Shown: piece by piece, positions 55,255 through 64,000 of the stretch
Position numbering within the stretch: position 1 is the first letter of the stretch
Layout of the letters: each line of letters opens with the position of its first letter
Source of the DNA: Diabrotica undecimpunctata
Taxonomy: Eukaryota > Arthropoda > Insecta > Coleoptera > Chrysomelidae
Direction of reading: 5' to 3'
Assembly (NCBI RefSeq): GCF_040954645.1
Contig: NC_092803.1
Coordinates: 66,932,427-66,996,426 of the forward strand
DNA: 64,000 bases
Position numbers and translations under genes: made by a program
Notes under the pieces: model-generated
Told to the model about the DNA's origin: nothing
What the model saw: the letters and a program-made list of their open reading frames with translations, nothing else
The model's database searches: none

Positions 55255-55302
55255 AGAATAGTCGCCAATATCCACTAATTGGATAGGGCACCATAAGAAG
55301 AA
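55255..55302 (+). repeat. 45-bp LINE 3' stub
   Basis: GTCGCCAATATCCACTAATT then GGATAGGGCACCATAAGAAG equals the last residues (VANI.) and AAG tail of the LINE family. This is among the shortest insertions in the window. A similar inverted stub is at 46530-46580. Confidence 0.55.
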
Positions 55303-55924
55303 GATATTCATCTCGCACACGATGCAAAGCAAATCGTGCTTAACGTTTACAACGGTAAGTACTCATAAAAATACTCTTTAGTTCACCTTCCTAATATTAG
55401 GTGATTTTTAAAACGACCAGTACCAGGTGGGACAACTTCTTGCCCCAATAGTTTGGTTTACTTTTAAGCGCAAGGATTCTATGTATCTCATTAATCTTAC
55501 CATTTATTTAACTTTTTATTGTGTGTATACTTTGTTAAGTACCAATTCGAGAGAATAAAAATCAAAGACAGAAGATAGTCACATTCAGAAACTCACCAAA
55601 TAAACAGGTAATTTTAGCAGTTATCAGATATCAGACTTACTTAGTACTAATTGCACTTTACAAATTCTTAGAGAGACAATCCCAACCAGAAAGTGATGCT
55701 TCGAAGAATCTAGACAAAATATGCTAATAGGGGAATTGTAAAAGTTCCCACTATGTAATAGCAAGAATGGAATTTCAAAGATAAAGGAAACACATTACAA
55801 TCAATTGCTAATATGTAAAGAATGCGACTGCACATCATGGCAAGTAATTGATACAGTCATTAGTAACCATTTTCTAAAACTTTCGTCCAAACTAATAAAA
55901 TCAGATTTATAGAACGTGAAAACA

Positions 55925-56145
55925 CTCGATACCACGTGGGGCGAATTCTCGCTCCACATACATTTCCGAGAAATCCGACGAGAATATTTAATTTCCTGTT
56001 CGCGGTATTTTGGATTTTACTACTTCTTTGTGCTCCTAATACATCAACTACCAATGTCCTAAACCGTCAAAGCGATTGATTAAACTTACTTACAGTTATT
56101 AATAAAATCGTTAGACCTGGAGCGAGAATTCGCTTCACCCGGTAT
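55925..56145. repeat. Pair of inverted GAATTCTCGCTCC-type palindromes
   Basis: GTGGGGCGAATTCTCGCTCC at 55935 and CTGGAGCGAGAATTCGCTTC at 56117 are inverted copies over about 30 bp, and the flanking word TCCTAATAC or CTCGATACC is mirrored too. This could be a 200-bp non-autonomous TIR element. Confidence 0.45.
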
Positions 56146-56229
56146 TAGGACGGTTAATCATATTTACCGATTAATTAATTTATAAAAAACACAGAATTCC
56201 GAGCAGAATTCCTTAAAAAGTAAAATTAC

Positions 56230-57125
56230 ATATTTTTTCTCTTAGGTCTTCTTTCGACGATGGTTAAATTAGAAGCGATCAAAAGGACGGTTTTTTTGAT
56301 ACAAATGCCACGATCCACTGTGTACGAACTTACAAAAGATGGTCCAGTTTGCAAAAAAAAGAAAGAATTCTGGTGCCGTTTAATAAAGTTTGATTATTTG
56401 AAGAGTCTAGGGTCTTTTAGCAGTGAAGGAAAGAACTTGTATTATTTGGATGAAACTTGGTTCGACACCGACGATATAGTTAAAAAATGTTGGACCGATG
56501 GTAGTAAAAATTGCGTCAATTACTTACGACAAATACTTACCTAAGAGTGTAAGTATTTGTCGCTTAGATTATCATCAAGATGTGGACAGTTCTTTGTTTG
56601 AAAAGTGGTTTGAGCAGCAATTACTACCTAAATTAAAAATAGATAGCGTTATTATTTTGGATAATGCTCCGTATCATTGCAGACTAAAGAGTAAAATTCC
56701 AAACACTAATTCAAACAAAGCTGAAATTCAAGAATTTTTATCAAAACATGTAATATGTTTTATGAATTCTTATACAAAAAATTAACTTGTAAAACTATTA
56801 AAATCAGTTAAATGTGAAAAAAATTATGTTATCGACAGTCTAGCTGAGAATTATGTCCATATAGTATTAAGATTACCTCCTTACTATTGTGTACTGAATC
56901 CAATATAATTGTTGTGGTCTCAATTAAAAAGTAATGTAAGAAAAAATAATAATTCTCCTAAATGATTTTCAACTGTTATGTTGGTTTATGGAAAAAATGT
57001 ATAGAGCATGTAAAAAACTAGAAGAACAATACTTACAGTTCCAAAACACAATAAATAGAGTAGTTATAGATTTAAACGATAGCGATGATAGTGATACCGA
57101 TTTAAATGTAGACGATAGTTAAGTT
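56230..57125 (+). pseudogene. Sailor-type (DD82E-like) transposase, dead
   Basis: MPRSTVYELTK (HTH), KNLYYLDETWFDTDD (first Asp, near 56440), then a frameshift and deletion, LDYHQDVDSSLFEKWFEQQL, VIILDNAPYHCRL (second Asp, near 56660) and PPYYCVLNPI followed by TAA at 56906-56908, exactly where the catalytic Glu codon belongs. The acidic tail IDLNDSDDSDTDLNVDD parallels the SSSSESDLDL tail at 61970. Same family as 60630-61970 but clearly diverged. Confidence 0.8.
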
Positions 57126-57667
57126 TAGAATTATTTTTTTTGTGCTTTTTCACTATTTGAAATACATATTTTAATATGAAAGTATTACTTATATGTATTT
57201 TTCTTTTACTTTGTGGGATTGCCGTAATTTTGATAAAATGTATCAGTCCGACCTTGTATACAACTATACCTAGAAGATTAATGCCTGTATTTATAGTCGG
57301 TACTCAAGCTCGTGCTTGAGCACGTGCTTCGCCAAGTCGAACTTACGTCAAAGTCATGCTCAAGTATTTGTTGTGTTCTATAAACGATACTTCGGGTATT
57401 CTCGTACAAGATTGATCTCAAGCACGAAAATTATGGATTTTAAGTAAATTTGTTGTATGACATCCAATAAAAAGAAGATTCTGTCAATTATTATCATTTT
57501 CACTAAACTTTATTTAAAGATTTTTAGCGCCAAATTTAGCTTTATTGAAGAAGAGGCATGTTGTGTATTAAAAAAAATTAATTTTTAATAAATTATTTTA
57601 AGGTATGTAATTTATTATAAAAAATATGCATTCGAGGAAATAAATTTCAATTATGTGCATTTTTAAA

Positions 57668-58100
57668 TGAGCGGAAATTGTACTAAATATGCAGTTTATT
57701 CAACAAAAGAAAAAGTGTTTATAATCCAGCTGGTAAAGAAAATATTACTGTAGAGAATAAAAGGATAGAGCCTGAGGTAGATATATTAAGGACTTCAGAA
57801 CAGCTATGAAAATTGTAAAACAAATTAAAACAGAGGTAAAATACTTTTATTTATTTAAGCAAAGTTTTTATCGTAGAAAATGCAGAGAAACAGCATGCTG
57901 GCTACAGGTGATGGCCCTTTAAAAAAGCCAAACCCTGATGTAGTGCTGTAGTTTGTGAAAGTTGCTGTTCCCAACATATATGTAAGCATCGACTGTCCTT
58001 GGGACAGCACAGAAGTATTTGGAAGAGGTAAATTTACTATATTTTCATACTTAGTATAATTGCAGGACAAAAGGATGCCCACTAGCTAGGAGGACATGTA
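57668..58100 (+). pseudogene. Myb/SANT-like protein of Harbinger element
   Basis: MSGNCTKYAVYSTKEKVFII then QLVKENITVENKR, and after an intron or frameshift LATGDGPLKKPNPDVV and NIYVSIDCPWDSTEVFGRG. The TGGGP-KKPDPD wording and PNI..S.D...DST are typical of the accessory DNA-binding protein that helps Harbinger transposases. Stops are present. Confidence 0.6.
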
Positions 58101-59001
58101 AGTTTAATTACTGTAACAGCAGAAGTATCTGACACCCTCCAGTGCTTTTCCAGTTTAAAATAAAGAGTTGTTATGTATGATAATTTTAAGAAATCTTACC
58201 TGTACATTTAATAATAATTTCAAGTAATACTTGTAATATGACACCTGTTGTTCCTAGAGAATGTCAATGTTCTTCAAATGGTAAGTAATCTTAAATGTAC
58301 TTATAGCAATATGTAACAATAATAACAAACACTACTACTAATGGAGTAGTAGCTATTATAATTGCAAATAAAAAACATTCGCCAAAAAAAGGTTTGAATT
58401 ATTCCAAAGGTTAATAGTAATCCATAGTTGAGGATTTTTAAAACAATCATTTATGTATATAATAACTATTCTTATGTTGTACTTAATGTATGTATTATAT
58501 TGAAAACTAAAAATTCTACATGTAAATACTAGTTGTGTATATTTTTTTGGTCATTTTATTTTTAATGTATACTATGGTAGTTGTAAAGTGATTATTATAT
58601 TATTTTATATTTAACAAGCATGATATTATTACATTTTTTAGTTTTATAAATTGTTACTTTCAAATTTACTTATTGTGAAAGTTTATAAATATATTTTTAA
58701 ATAAAGAATATTACCATTTTAAATGTGTAATTAATTTTAATTTGATAAGGAAAGGTTTTATGAAAGGAATAAACACTTATTTAAAAGGTGGGAGACAACT
58801 TGAAATCAATAAAGATATACTTGCTTAAAAGATATACTTGAGTATAGTATAACCCTCATTTATTTTAAATTAAAATATAAAAAATACATTTTGACAAATA
58901 AAATAAAAAAGAATTACATTTAACATAATATAAGTATTCAATAATATATTCACATTCTCATGCATAACATTGTTGAATAAAAGTCTCCTAAAATTTAAAC
59001 C

Positions 59002-59246
59002 TTATTCCACATCATTAACATTTCTATTTACTGGCACATCAGTATTTTCTAGAAAATCATCATCACTATCATTATTTTCCTGTAAACATATATTGCAGAG
59101 TACTGCTGTAGCACTTATTATTGCAAGATATGTATTTAATTTGATTTGTAGGCCTCATTGCAGACAGGGAAACCATATTTTCCAAATTCTAAATAGAATT
59201 TTGCTAACATTTCTTGCACTATTATATCTATTTTGTTGATCATTAC
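59002..59246 (-). pseudogene. Harbinger transposase last exon
   Basis: After an acceptor TTTTTAG: QQNRYNSARN, FRIWKIWFPCLQ, a stop, GLQIKLNTYLAIISATAVLC and NICLQENNDSDDDFLEN, ending NVNDVE. This matches the family's C-terminus (ER.FG.WKRRFPCL..GL, ATAVLHNI). The DDE core upstream is gone. Confidence 0.75.
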
Positions 59247-59736
59247 CTAAAAATATATGTCTATCAAATAACTTATTTTTTGTTTAGCCTATTATCAATA
59301 AATACCTTGCTTTAATACTGGAGTACCTAAATAGATAGTGCCTATGCTGCATATTCACTATTCATAATAATTCACCTATTAATAATTTTATGGAATTTGT
59401 CCTCTTTCCATTTTAACTCTTAATCAATTTTGATCAAATATTAAGCTGCCTTGACTTAATCCTGGATGTTACACAACAATATCCGTATATCCATAATCTC
59501 ATCAAAACAAATTGGAAGCGAATTGGAAAAAAATATATGTAAATATAAACAAACAAGTTAGGTTAGGATCCCGTGCTCAAGGCAAGTCGATCCGATTCTT
59601 GAGCACGAGCTGTCATTTTTGTGTACTCAAGGCTCGATTTCGTGCTTGAGATTCGTTTATAAAACACAAAAACGACTCAAGGTCGACCTCAAGCATCGAT
59701 CGATACTTAAGTACCGACTATAAATATGGGCCTAAA

Positions 59737-60600
59737 TCCGAAATATCTTGCAACAGTATGTATCAAATTAAGTTATACAGCATAGGTATTATTAGATTTA
59801 AAATCGGAAGTTTGTAAGAAATGTCGGAAATGTGCAACAACGCACCCTAATGTTATAGCTGAACAAGTGTTTGTTAGGAGTGATAAAATACGAAGAATCA
59901 AGAGACGCATACTGTTGAGCTCATTTAAATGTTGGTTTTATTTTTATAGTGTTTATTAGACTTATCAACTTAGGTTACACTAGATAGGTGGTTTAGTGTA
60001 TCCATTCTATATGACTATGTTACAGCATCAACGAATTATTGCCACATTGGGTAGAGTTTAAAAAATATGTTTATCGCACATTTAATACCTATAATGTATT
60101 TTTATGTATAAGAGAGTAATAAAACAATAAATTATGTATGCAAATCCCTAAACTGTTGATACGGGTGACTCAATGAAAAACAGATATTTGTCAACAAGTT
60201 TACAGAAGTATATAGGAAAACAATTTTAAATTGAGTATGACCACCAGGTATAAAGGTTGGAGCAGAATAGAATACAATAGTTGTGAGGTTTACTAATCCC
60301 TAAATAAGGTTGCCAGTGTCGGAGTGATGGAGGTTAACAGGTACCAATGAATTTGCAAGAAATGTAAGATGTTTATTTTATTGGTTATATATAACCAATA
60401 AAAGTTTAATAAGTACCTCAAATTCAAACATTTAATTCTTTAATTCCAGGAATCTACGACAGTAATTGACTAGATAATTACCTTCTAAACTTATTCCACA
60501 TAAAATGTGATAGTGGGTTTTTCCATTTTGTATATAGGAAGGTCCAAGTGGCGTATTCAAAATTCTTAACAGTTCACTAAAAGTAGGTACTTCAGTTGCA
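59737..60600. other. Left flank of the Sailor gene, nothing firmly identified
   Basis: AT-rich. It should contain the left end of the Sailor element, but no inverted partner of the right flank could be matched by eye. Confidence 0.4.
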
Positions 60601-60629
60601 AGGTGCAGTTTATTGTGTATACTAGTGTT

Positions 60630-61970
60630 ATGGAAAATTTGGAAGTGCCGTGTAAACGCCGAAAAATTGGTCCTCTAACAGTTAATGAAACAACATTAAT
60701 ATTTAATTGTTTTGAATCATTTACAGACAAACGTTTATGTGAAAGTGTTGATGAGACCGTTGAGTTAGTTAGCAGTACACTTGGTGTTGGGAAATCTACG
60801 ATTTACAGAGTTATTAAAGAAGAGAAATGTGGTAGTTTTCAAATGCTACGTAATGCTCCAGGGAAACCAAAATTTCAAATAGAATATCATTTTAAAGAAG
60901 GACTTCGACCGAAAGTGCATGAATTCTTCTTTAGACAAGAATTTCCAACATTGGATAAAGTTCTTGTCTCAGTTCGAGATGATAAGGATTACCCAGAAAT
61001 GAGTCGAAGTACGTTATGGAAACTTTTAAAAGAAATAGGCTTCCGCTGGAAAAAGAATCCCAGAAAGTCTATTTTATTAGAAAGAAGCGATATTGTCATA
61101 TGGAGAAGACATTTTCTAAGAACCATAAAGGAAATGAGAAACCAAAAAAGAAAAATATTTTATCTTGATGAAACATGGATCAACGAGGGTCATACACCAA
61201 ATAAATTTTGGCAGGATGAAACTGTTACAAGTCAAAGGCACGCTTTTGTAAATAACTTATCTACTAGTTTAAACCCACCATCAGGAAAGGGACGCAGGCT
61301 GATAATAGTACACATTGGCAGTTCAGACGGTTTTGTTGAAGGTGGTTTATTATCTTTTGAATCAACTCGTACCGGTGACTACCATGAAGACATGAACGCT
61401 GATGTCTTTCAAGAATGGTTCGAACAAATGATAGATCTTCTTCCTAAGAACTGTGTAATAGTAATGGATAATGCAAGTTATCACTCCAGACTTATAGAAG
61501 GACTGCCCACAACCAACTGGTTAAAAAAAGACTTGCAGAATTGGCTGAGTTCAAAAAATATTACGTACCATCCCGGATCTATAAGAAAGGAACTTTATTC
61601 GTTGTGTGCCCTTCATAAAGAAAAATTTAAAAAATACGAAATTGATGAAATTGCCAAAAATCGTGGAATGACAGTACTTAGATCCCCACCATATCATTGT
61701 GAATTAAACCCGATTGAACTGGTATGGGCACAGATAAAGAGTGAAGTTTCAAGAAAAAATACCACTTTTAAAATTCATGATGTTAAACAGTTGTTTTTGG
61801 AGGCCGTAAATAATGTAAAACCTGAAAACTGGGAAAAGGCAGTAAATCACACTATTAAAGAAGAGGAAAAAATGTGGAAGCTGGACAATATTACTGATAA
61901 AATGATCGAGCCAGTTATTATAAATCTTGGTTCTGAAAGTTCATCTTCTGAATCTGATTTGGATTTGTAA
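60630..61970 (+). CDS. Sailor-type DD82E transposase, intact ORF
   Basis: 446-residue transposase of the IS630-Tc1-mariner group, expected to bind the element's ends and cut and paste it in the nucleus. Start chosen at the ATG of MENLEVPCKRRK. Residues 8-14 are a basic, NLS-like patch. HTH 1 at about 46-62 (GVGKSTIYRVI) and HTH 2 at about 122-142 (MSRSTLWKLLKEIGFRWKK). Catalytic triad: Asp180 (FYLDETWI), Asp280 (VIVMDNASYH) and Glu363 (CELNPIELVW). The second gap is exactly 82 residues, the spacing that defines the Sailor DD82E family. The acidic tail is SSSSESDLDL. There is no stop or frameshift, unlike every other transposase here. Activity cannot be judged without the ends. Confidence 0.9.
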   Translation: MENLEVPCKRRKIGPLTVNETTLIFNCFESFTDKRLCESVDETVELVSSTLGVGKSTIYRVIKEEKCGSFQMLRNAPGKPKFQIEYHFKEGLRPKVHEFFFRQEFPTLDKVLVSVRDDKDYPEMSRSTLWKLLKEIGFRWKKNPRKSILLERSDIVIWRRHFLRTIKEMRNQKRKIFYLDETWINEGHTPNKFWQDETVTSQRHAFVNNLSTSLNPPSGKGRRLIIVHIGSSDGFVEGGLLSFESTRTGDYHEDMNADVFQEWFEQMIDLLPKNCVIVMDNASYHSRLIEGLPTTNWLKKDLQNWLSSKNITYHPGSIRKELYSLCALHKEKFKKYEIDEIAKNRGMTVLRSPPYHCELNPIELVWAQIKSEVSRKNTTFKIHDVKQLFLEAVNNVKPENWEKAVNHTIKEEEKMWKLDNITDKMIEPVIINLGSESSSSESDLDL

Positions 61971-61974
61971 CAAG

Positions 61975-62555
61975 TAGCTGTAAGTTTTATATTAATATTT
62001 TTATTCATCTATTTAACATACCTTAGACGGTTTTAAAAACTCTTTTTCTCTTTTGTAATTTTTAAAAATTAAAAAAAATGTGAATTTTTTAAAACCCTTT
62101 TTAATGTAGTCCAGTCAGTTGTAATATAGTGTGTGATAAAAGAGGTCACTTTTGTTTACATACACATAACACTTTATAACACTGAAATAATTCATTTATT
62201 TTTTACAATTATTCAAAGTAATTTTTCAATTAATCTTGAGCACGCCCATGGAGTGGTCGAAGCTACCAGTTAAAATTATGCTAATTACTCTCTCGTTCAT
62301 AAAAATAAACTATAAATGATAATCGCCTAGTATAAAGAATAGTTTGAAAGCAATATGAAATGATTAAAATGAGTGCATTATAGTCAATATAATTGTATTA
62401 TAATAGTTCAAGAACAAAAGAAAAGTGTACGTAAACTTTAATTAGAACTAGTGTACTAAATTCTTCTTACAGATAAGATTTATATTATGTACTTATATTT
62501 TGACAATTATAACGTAATGAGATGATAAGAATTATAATAAATACAGCTGTGTAGA
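61975..62555. other. Right flank of the Sailor gene
   Basis: AT-rich 3' flank, likely including the element's right terminus. CTTGAGCACGCCCATGGAGT at 62233 is unlike its surroundings. No matching inverted sequence was found on the left. Confidence 0.4.
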
Positions 62556-62559
62556 ACAT

Positions 62560-63090
62560 TTGAGGGAGGTGAGAGCTATTTAGAGAATGGCTGCGCTAGG
62601 GAGGATAATGCCTAATATCGGTGGACCCAAATCCAAAAGGAGACGCTTCATGGTGTTGTGCGGTCTGTCGTCCTCTACGCGGCCCCAGTCTGGAGTGAGG
62701 CAGTATAAATAACAACTTACAAGAGGCTCATGGTACGCGTGGACAGAACGTAGCATGTGCCTACAGAACTGTGTCAGCTGCCGCTCTGTGGGTTATCACC
62801 GGCTGTGTTTCTTTACATGTGCTGGCAGGTGAAAGGGCCAGGATTCACAGTCGTAGGGGGCGGAACATTGTAGATTGAGAAGTGAATTAGATAAGACTGG
62901 CCGAGAGATTAGTTTCAATCGGTCAGTGGCAACAAGAGTGGGAGGCAACACGTGATGTGGTGGAGTGGACGAAGTCACTAATCCCGAACCTTTCGAAGCT
63001 GGATGGACTGTGGGCATAGGCAGCTGGATTATCATCTTATGCAAATGCTGTAACGTAAATGTGTAACGATAAGACCATCAAAGAGAATTG
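62560..63090 (+). pseudogene. R1-like LINE C-terminal fragment
   Basis: LAALGRIMPNIGGPKSKRRR, then AWTERSMCLQNC, SAAAL-WVITGC and LAGERARIHSRR, ending IGQWQQEWEATRDVVEWTKS and LIPNLSKLDG. This is the RT C-terminal region of R1-type LINEs (LGRLMPN.GGP...RR, S.AL..I.G..P, WQ..WE....G.WT..LIP). GC-rich and broken. Confidence 0.78.
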
Positions 63091-63555
63091 AAATACTATT
63101 ATAAAAGTAATACCTCAATCAACCATGGGAGCTTATCGTCTATGCTTCGCCTAGCTCAGTATCTCAAGTGTGAGTTCGTCTTGTCTTAAACTAGGAATCA
63201 AACCTGAACCTCCAGCTGATAGCAAATAAAACAAATTTTAACTAATCATATTTATTAAAGTTATTAGAAATAATAGGAAAGATACTACTGAGTAGACACC
63301 TAATTTTAAGATTTCATTAGTAATTTAAGTTAGAAACAAATTGATAATTGGTCTTACTGACCAGATTTTAATGTAAGTACACTTCTGTGTCTTTAGTAAA
63401 AAAAAATATTTATTAAAAACAGGAAACAATCAACCCTGCCAATGCTTAACAATAAATATAGTGAGGGTGATACTTAGTGAGGGTCCTCCTATGAGCTGTA
63501 GTTATACCATGTGAGTGACTCCAAGTGGTTAAGTCCTCCAATGGTCAATAAATTT
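63091..63555. other. No recognisable gene
   Basis: AT-rich. A short direct repeat GTGAGGGT occurs at 63463 and 63478. Nothing else. Confidence 0.4.
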
Positions 63556-63558
63556 TCA

Positions 63559-63655
63559 TTATACGGCTAATAAAGTCTGGAATACGGCCAATAAAGTCTG
63601 GAATACGGTTAATTAATTCAGCCAATAAAATTTGGAATACGGCCAATAAACTAAA
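63559..63655. repeat. 21-bp minisatellite, about four units
   Basis: AATACGGCCAATAAAGTCTGG-like unit repeated in direct orientation (63562-63583, 63584-63604, a diverged unit with TTAATTAATTCAG, then 63623-63655). No coding potential. Confidence 0.85.
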
Positions 63656-63769
63656 ATACAAAAAACAGCTCGTATTAGAGACACATCACAAAGGGTTTAA
63701 TTTCCTTGTCATTTTACAAAATTACAATTAAACAAAAAGCGGATGGCAAGAATAAAATGAAATATAATT

Positions 63770-63836
63770 AGGTAAAAAGAAATAAAATAAGACTTAAAAT
63801 AAATTTTTTTAAGTCTTATTTTATTTCTTTTTACCT
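63770..63836. repeat. Perfect 29-bp hairpin
   Basis: Left arm 63770-63798 starts AGGTAAAAAGAAATAAAATA. Right arm 63808-63836 is its exact reverse complement. The loop is about 9 nt of A and T. Transcribed in either direction it would form a 29-bp stem. Confidence 0.95.
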
Positions 63837-63911
63837 ATTTGAAATGGACTCACACAGGCAACACAATCATGATTTGAAATATAATTGTTATTATATATAT
63901 ATAAGCGGGGA

Positions 63912-64000
63912 TCCTACAGCTTCTGCCGCTTCCCGCATTTCGATCGCCATCTTTTTCTATCTCTCCAGGTGTCTTCATCAATGGCTCTATCTTTCATGGT
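63912..64000 (-). pseudogene. LINE C-terminal end at window edge
   Basis: Minus sense MKDRAIDEDTWRDRKRWRSK then CGKRQKL, a stop and DP, the last residues of a LINE (A.DR..WR.....CG..RL.DP). It continues beyond the window. Confidence 0.5.

Larger units (their letters stand above)
57282..59732. mobile_element. PIF/Harbinger transposon with both ends and TAA duplication
   Basis: Terminal repeats (left TGCCTGTATTTATAGTCGG, right inverse GGCCCATATTTATAGTCGG) are flanked by TAA at 57279-57281 and 59733-59735, the 3-bp TWA target of this superfamily. The arms carry many CTTGAG/CTCAAG words. Inside are a Myb/SANT-like ORF remnant on plus and a transposase C-terminus on minus, the usual convergent arrangement. 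Most of the transposase is deleted. Confidence 0.88.

Noticed and set aside
57855..58082. 75-residue minus-strand ORF in the Harbinger element
   Set aside because: The plus strand there reads the Myb/SANT-like TGDGP-KKPNPD text, so the minus frame is a shadow.
60603..60629. Upstream GTG start for the Sailor ORF
   Set aside because: A eukaryotic gene should use ATG. The first ATG in frame is at 60630 and gives a start like those of related transposases.

Overview
The window is AT-rich animal nuclear DNA, most likely from an insect and probably a beetle. The evidence is a multi-exon secreted family 1 glycosidase with short exons and long introns, plus a dense and nested set of insect-type transposons: APE-type non-LTR retrotransposons (LINEs), Penelope-like elements, piggyBac, Tc1/mariner, Sailor (DD82E), pogo/Tigger, PIF/Harbinger and a tRNA-derived SINE. 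There are no operons, ribosome binding sites or CRISPR arrays. The taxon is an inference.

The only host gene I can assemble is on the minus strand. Seven exons lie at 38786-38749, 37348-37266, 30583-30383, 26920-26528, 17949-17855, 11387-11085 and 7695-7564. They splice in phase with GT-AG borders into 415 uninterrupted residues of a GH1 beta-glucosidase (myrosinase-like family), from the signal peptide to just past the catalytic nucleophile motif ITENG. The last roughly 80-100 residues must lie left of base 1, since I find no terminal exon in 1-7563. About 30 kb of intron sequence is largely transposon debris. A TATA box sits at 38842-38835.

Region by region: 1-2530 holds fragments of a transposon-linked Cys-rich ORF, Penelope 3' ends and LINE tails. 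2534-6590 is a nearly full-length two-ORF LINE. 6645-7255 is a diverged tandem dimer. 8160-17540 carries a Penelope end, a Tigger pseudogene, a piggyBac pseudogene and LINE pieces. 18050-20670 is a second piggyBac pseudogene split by an inverted Penelope pair with a target-site duplication (TSD), followed by a mariner relic with about 230-bp inverted arms (20672-22530). 22700-29440 is mostly LINEs. 30654-32708 is a complete-ended pogo element with a TA duplication, 70 bp from a GH1 splice acceptor. 33371-33662 is a SINE with a 12-bp duplication. 35100-38590 is more LINE plus an (AT)n tract.

Upstream of the GH1 promoter, 39310-41431 is a 2.1-kb near-perfect palindrome made of two head-to-head Penelope 3' halves. 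42490-44910 is a Sailor pseudogene whose intron-like gap holds a TIR element that itself contains LINE sequence. 45440-54260 is LINE, a piggyBac end and a Harbinger fragment. 56230-57125 is a second dead Sailor copy. 57282-59732 is a Harbinger element with both ends and a TAA duplication. 60630-61970 is an intact 446-residue Sailor transposase ORF with exact D-99-D-82-E spacing. 62560-64000 holds R1-like LINE remnants, a minisatellite and a perfect 29-bp hairpin.

The genes do not form one pathway. The window shows one conserved enzyme gene kept intact while successive waves of transposons landed in its introns and flanks.
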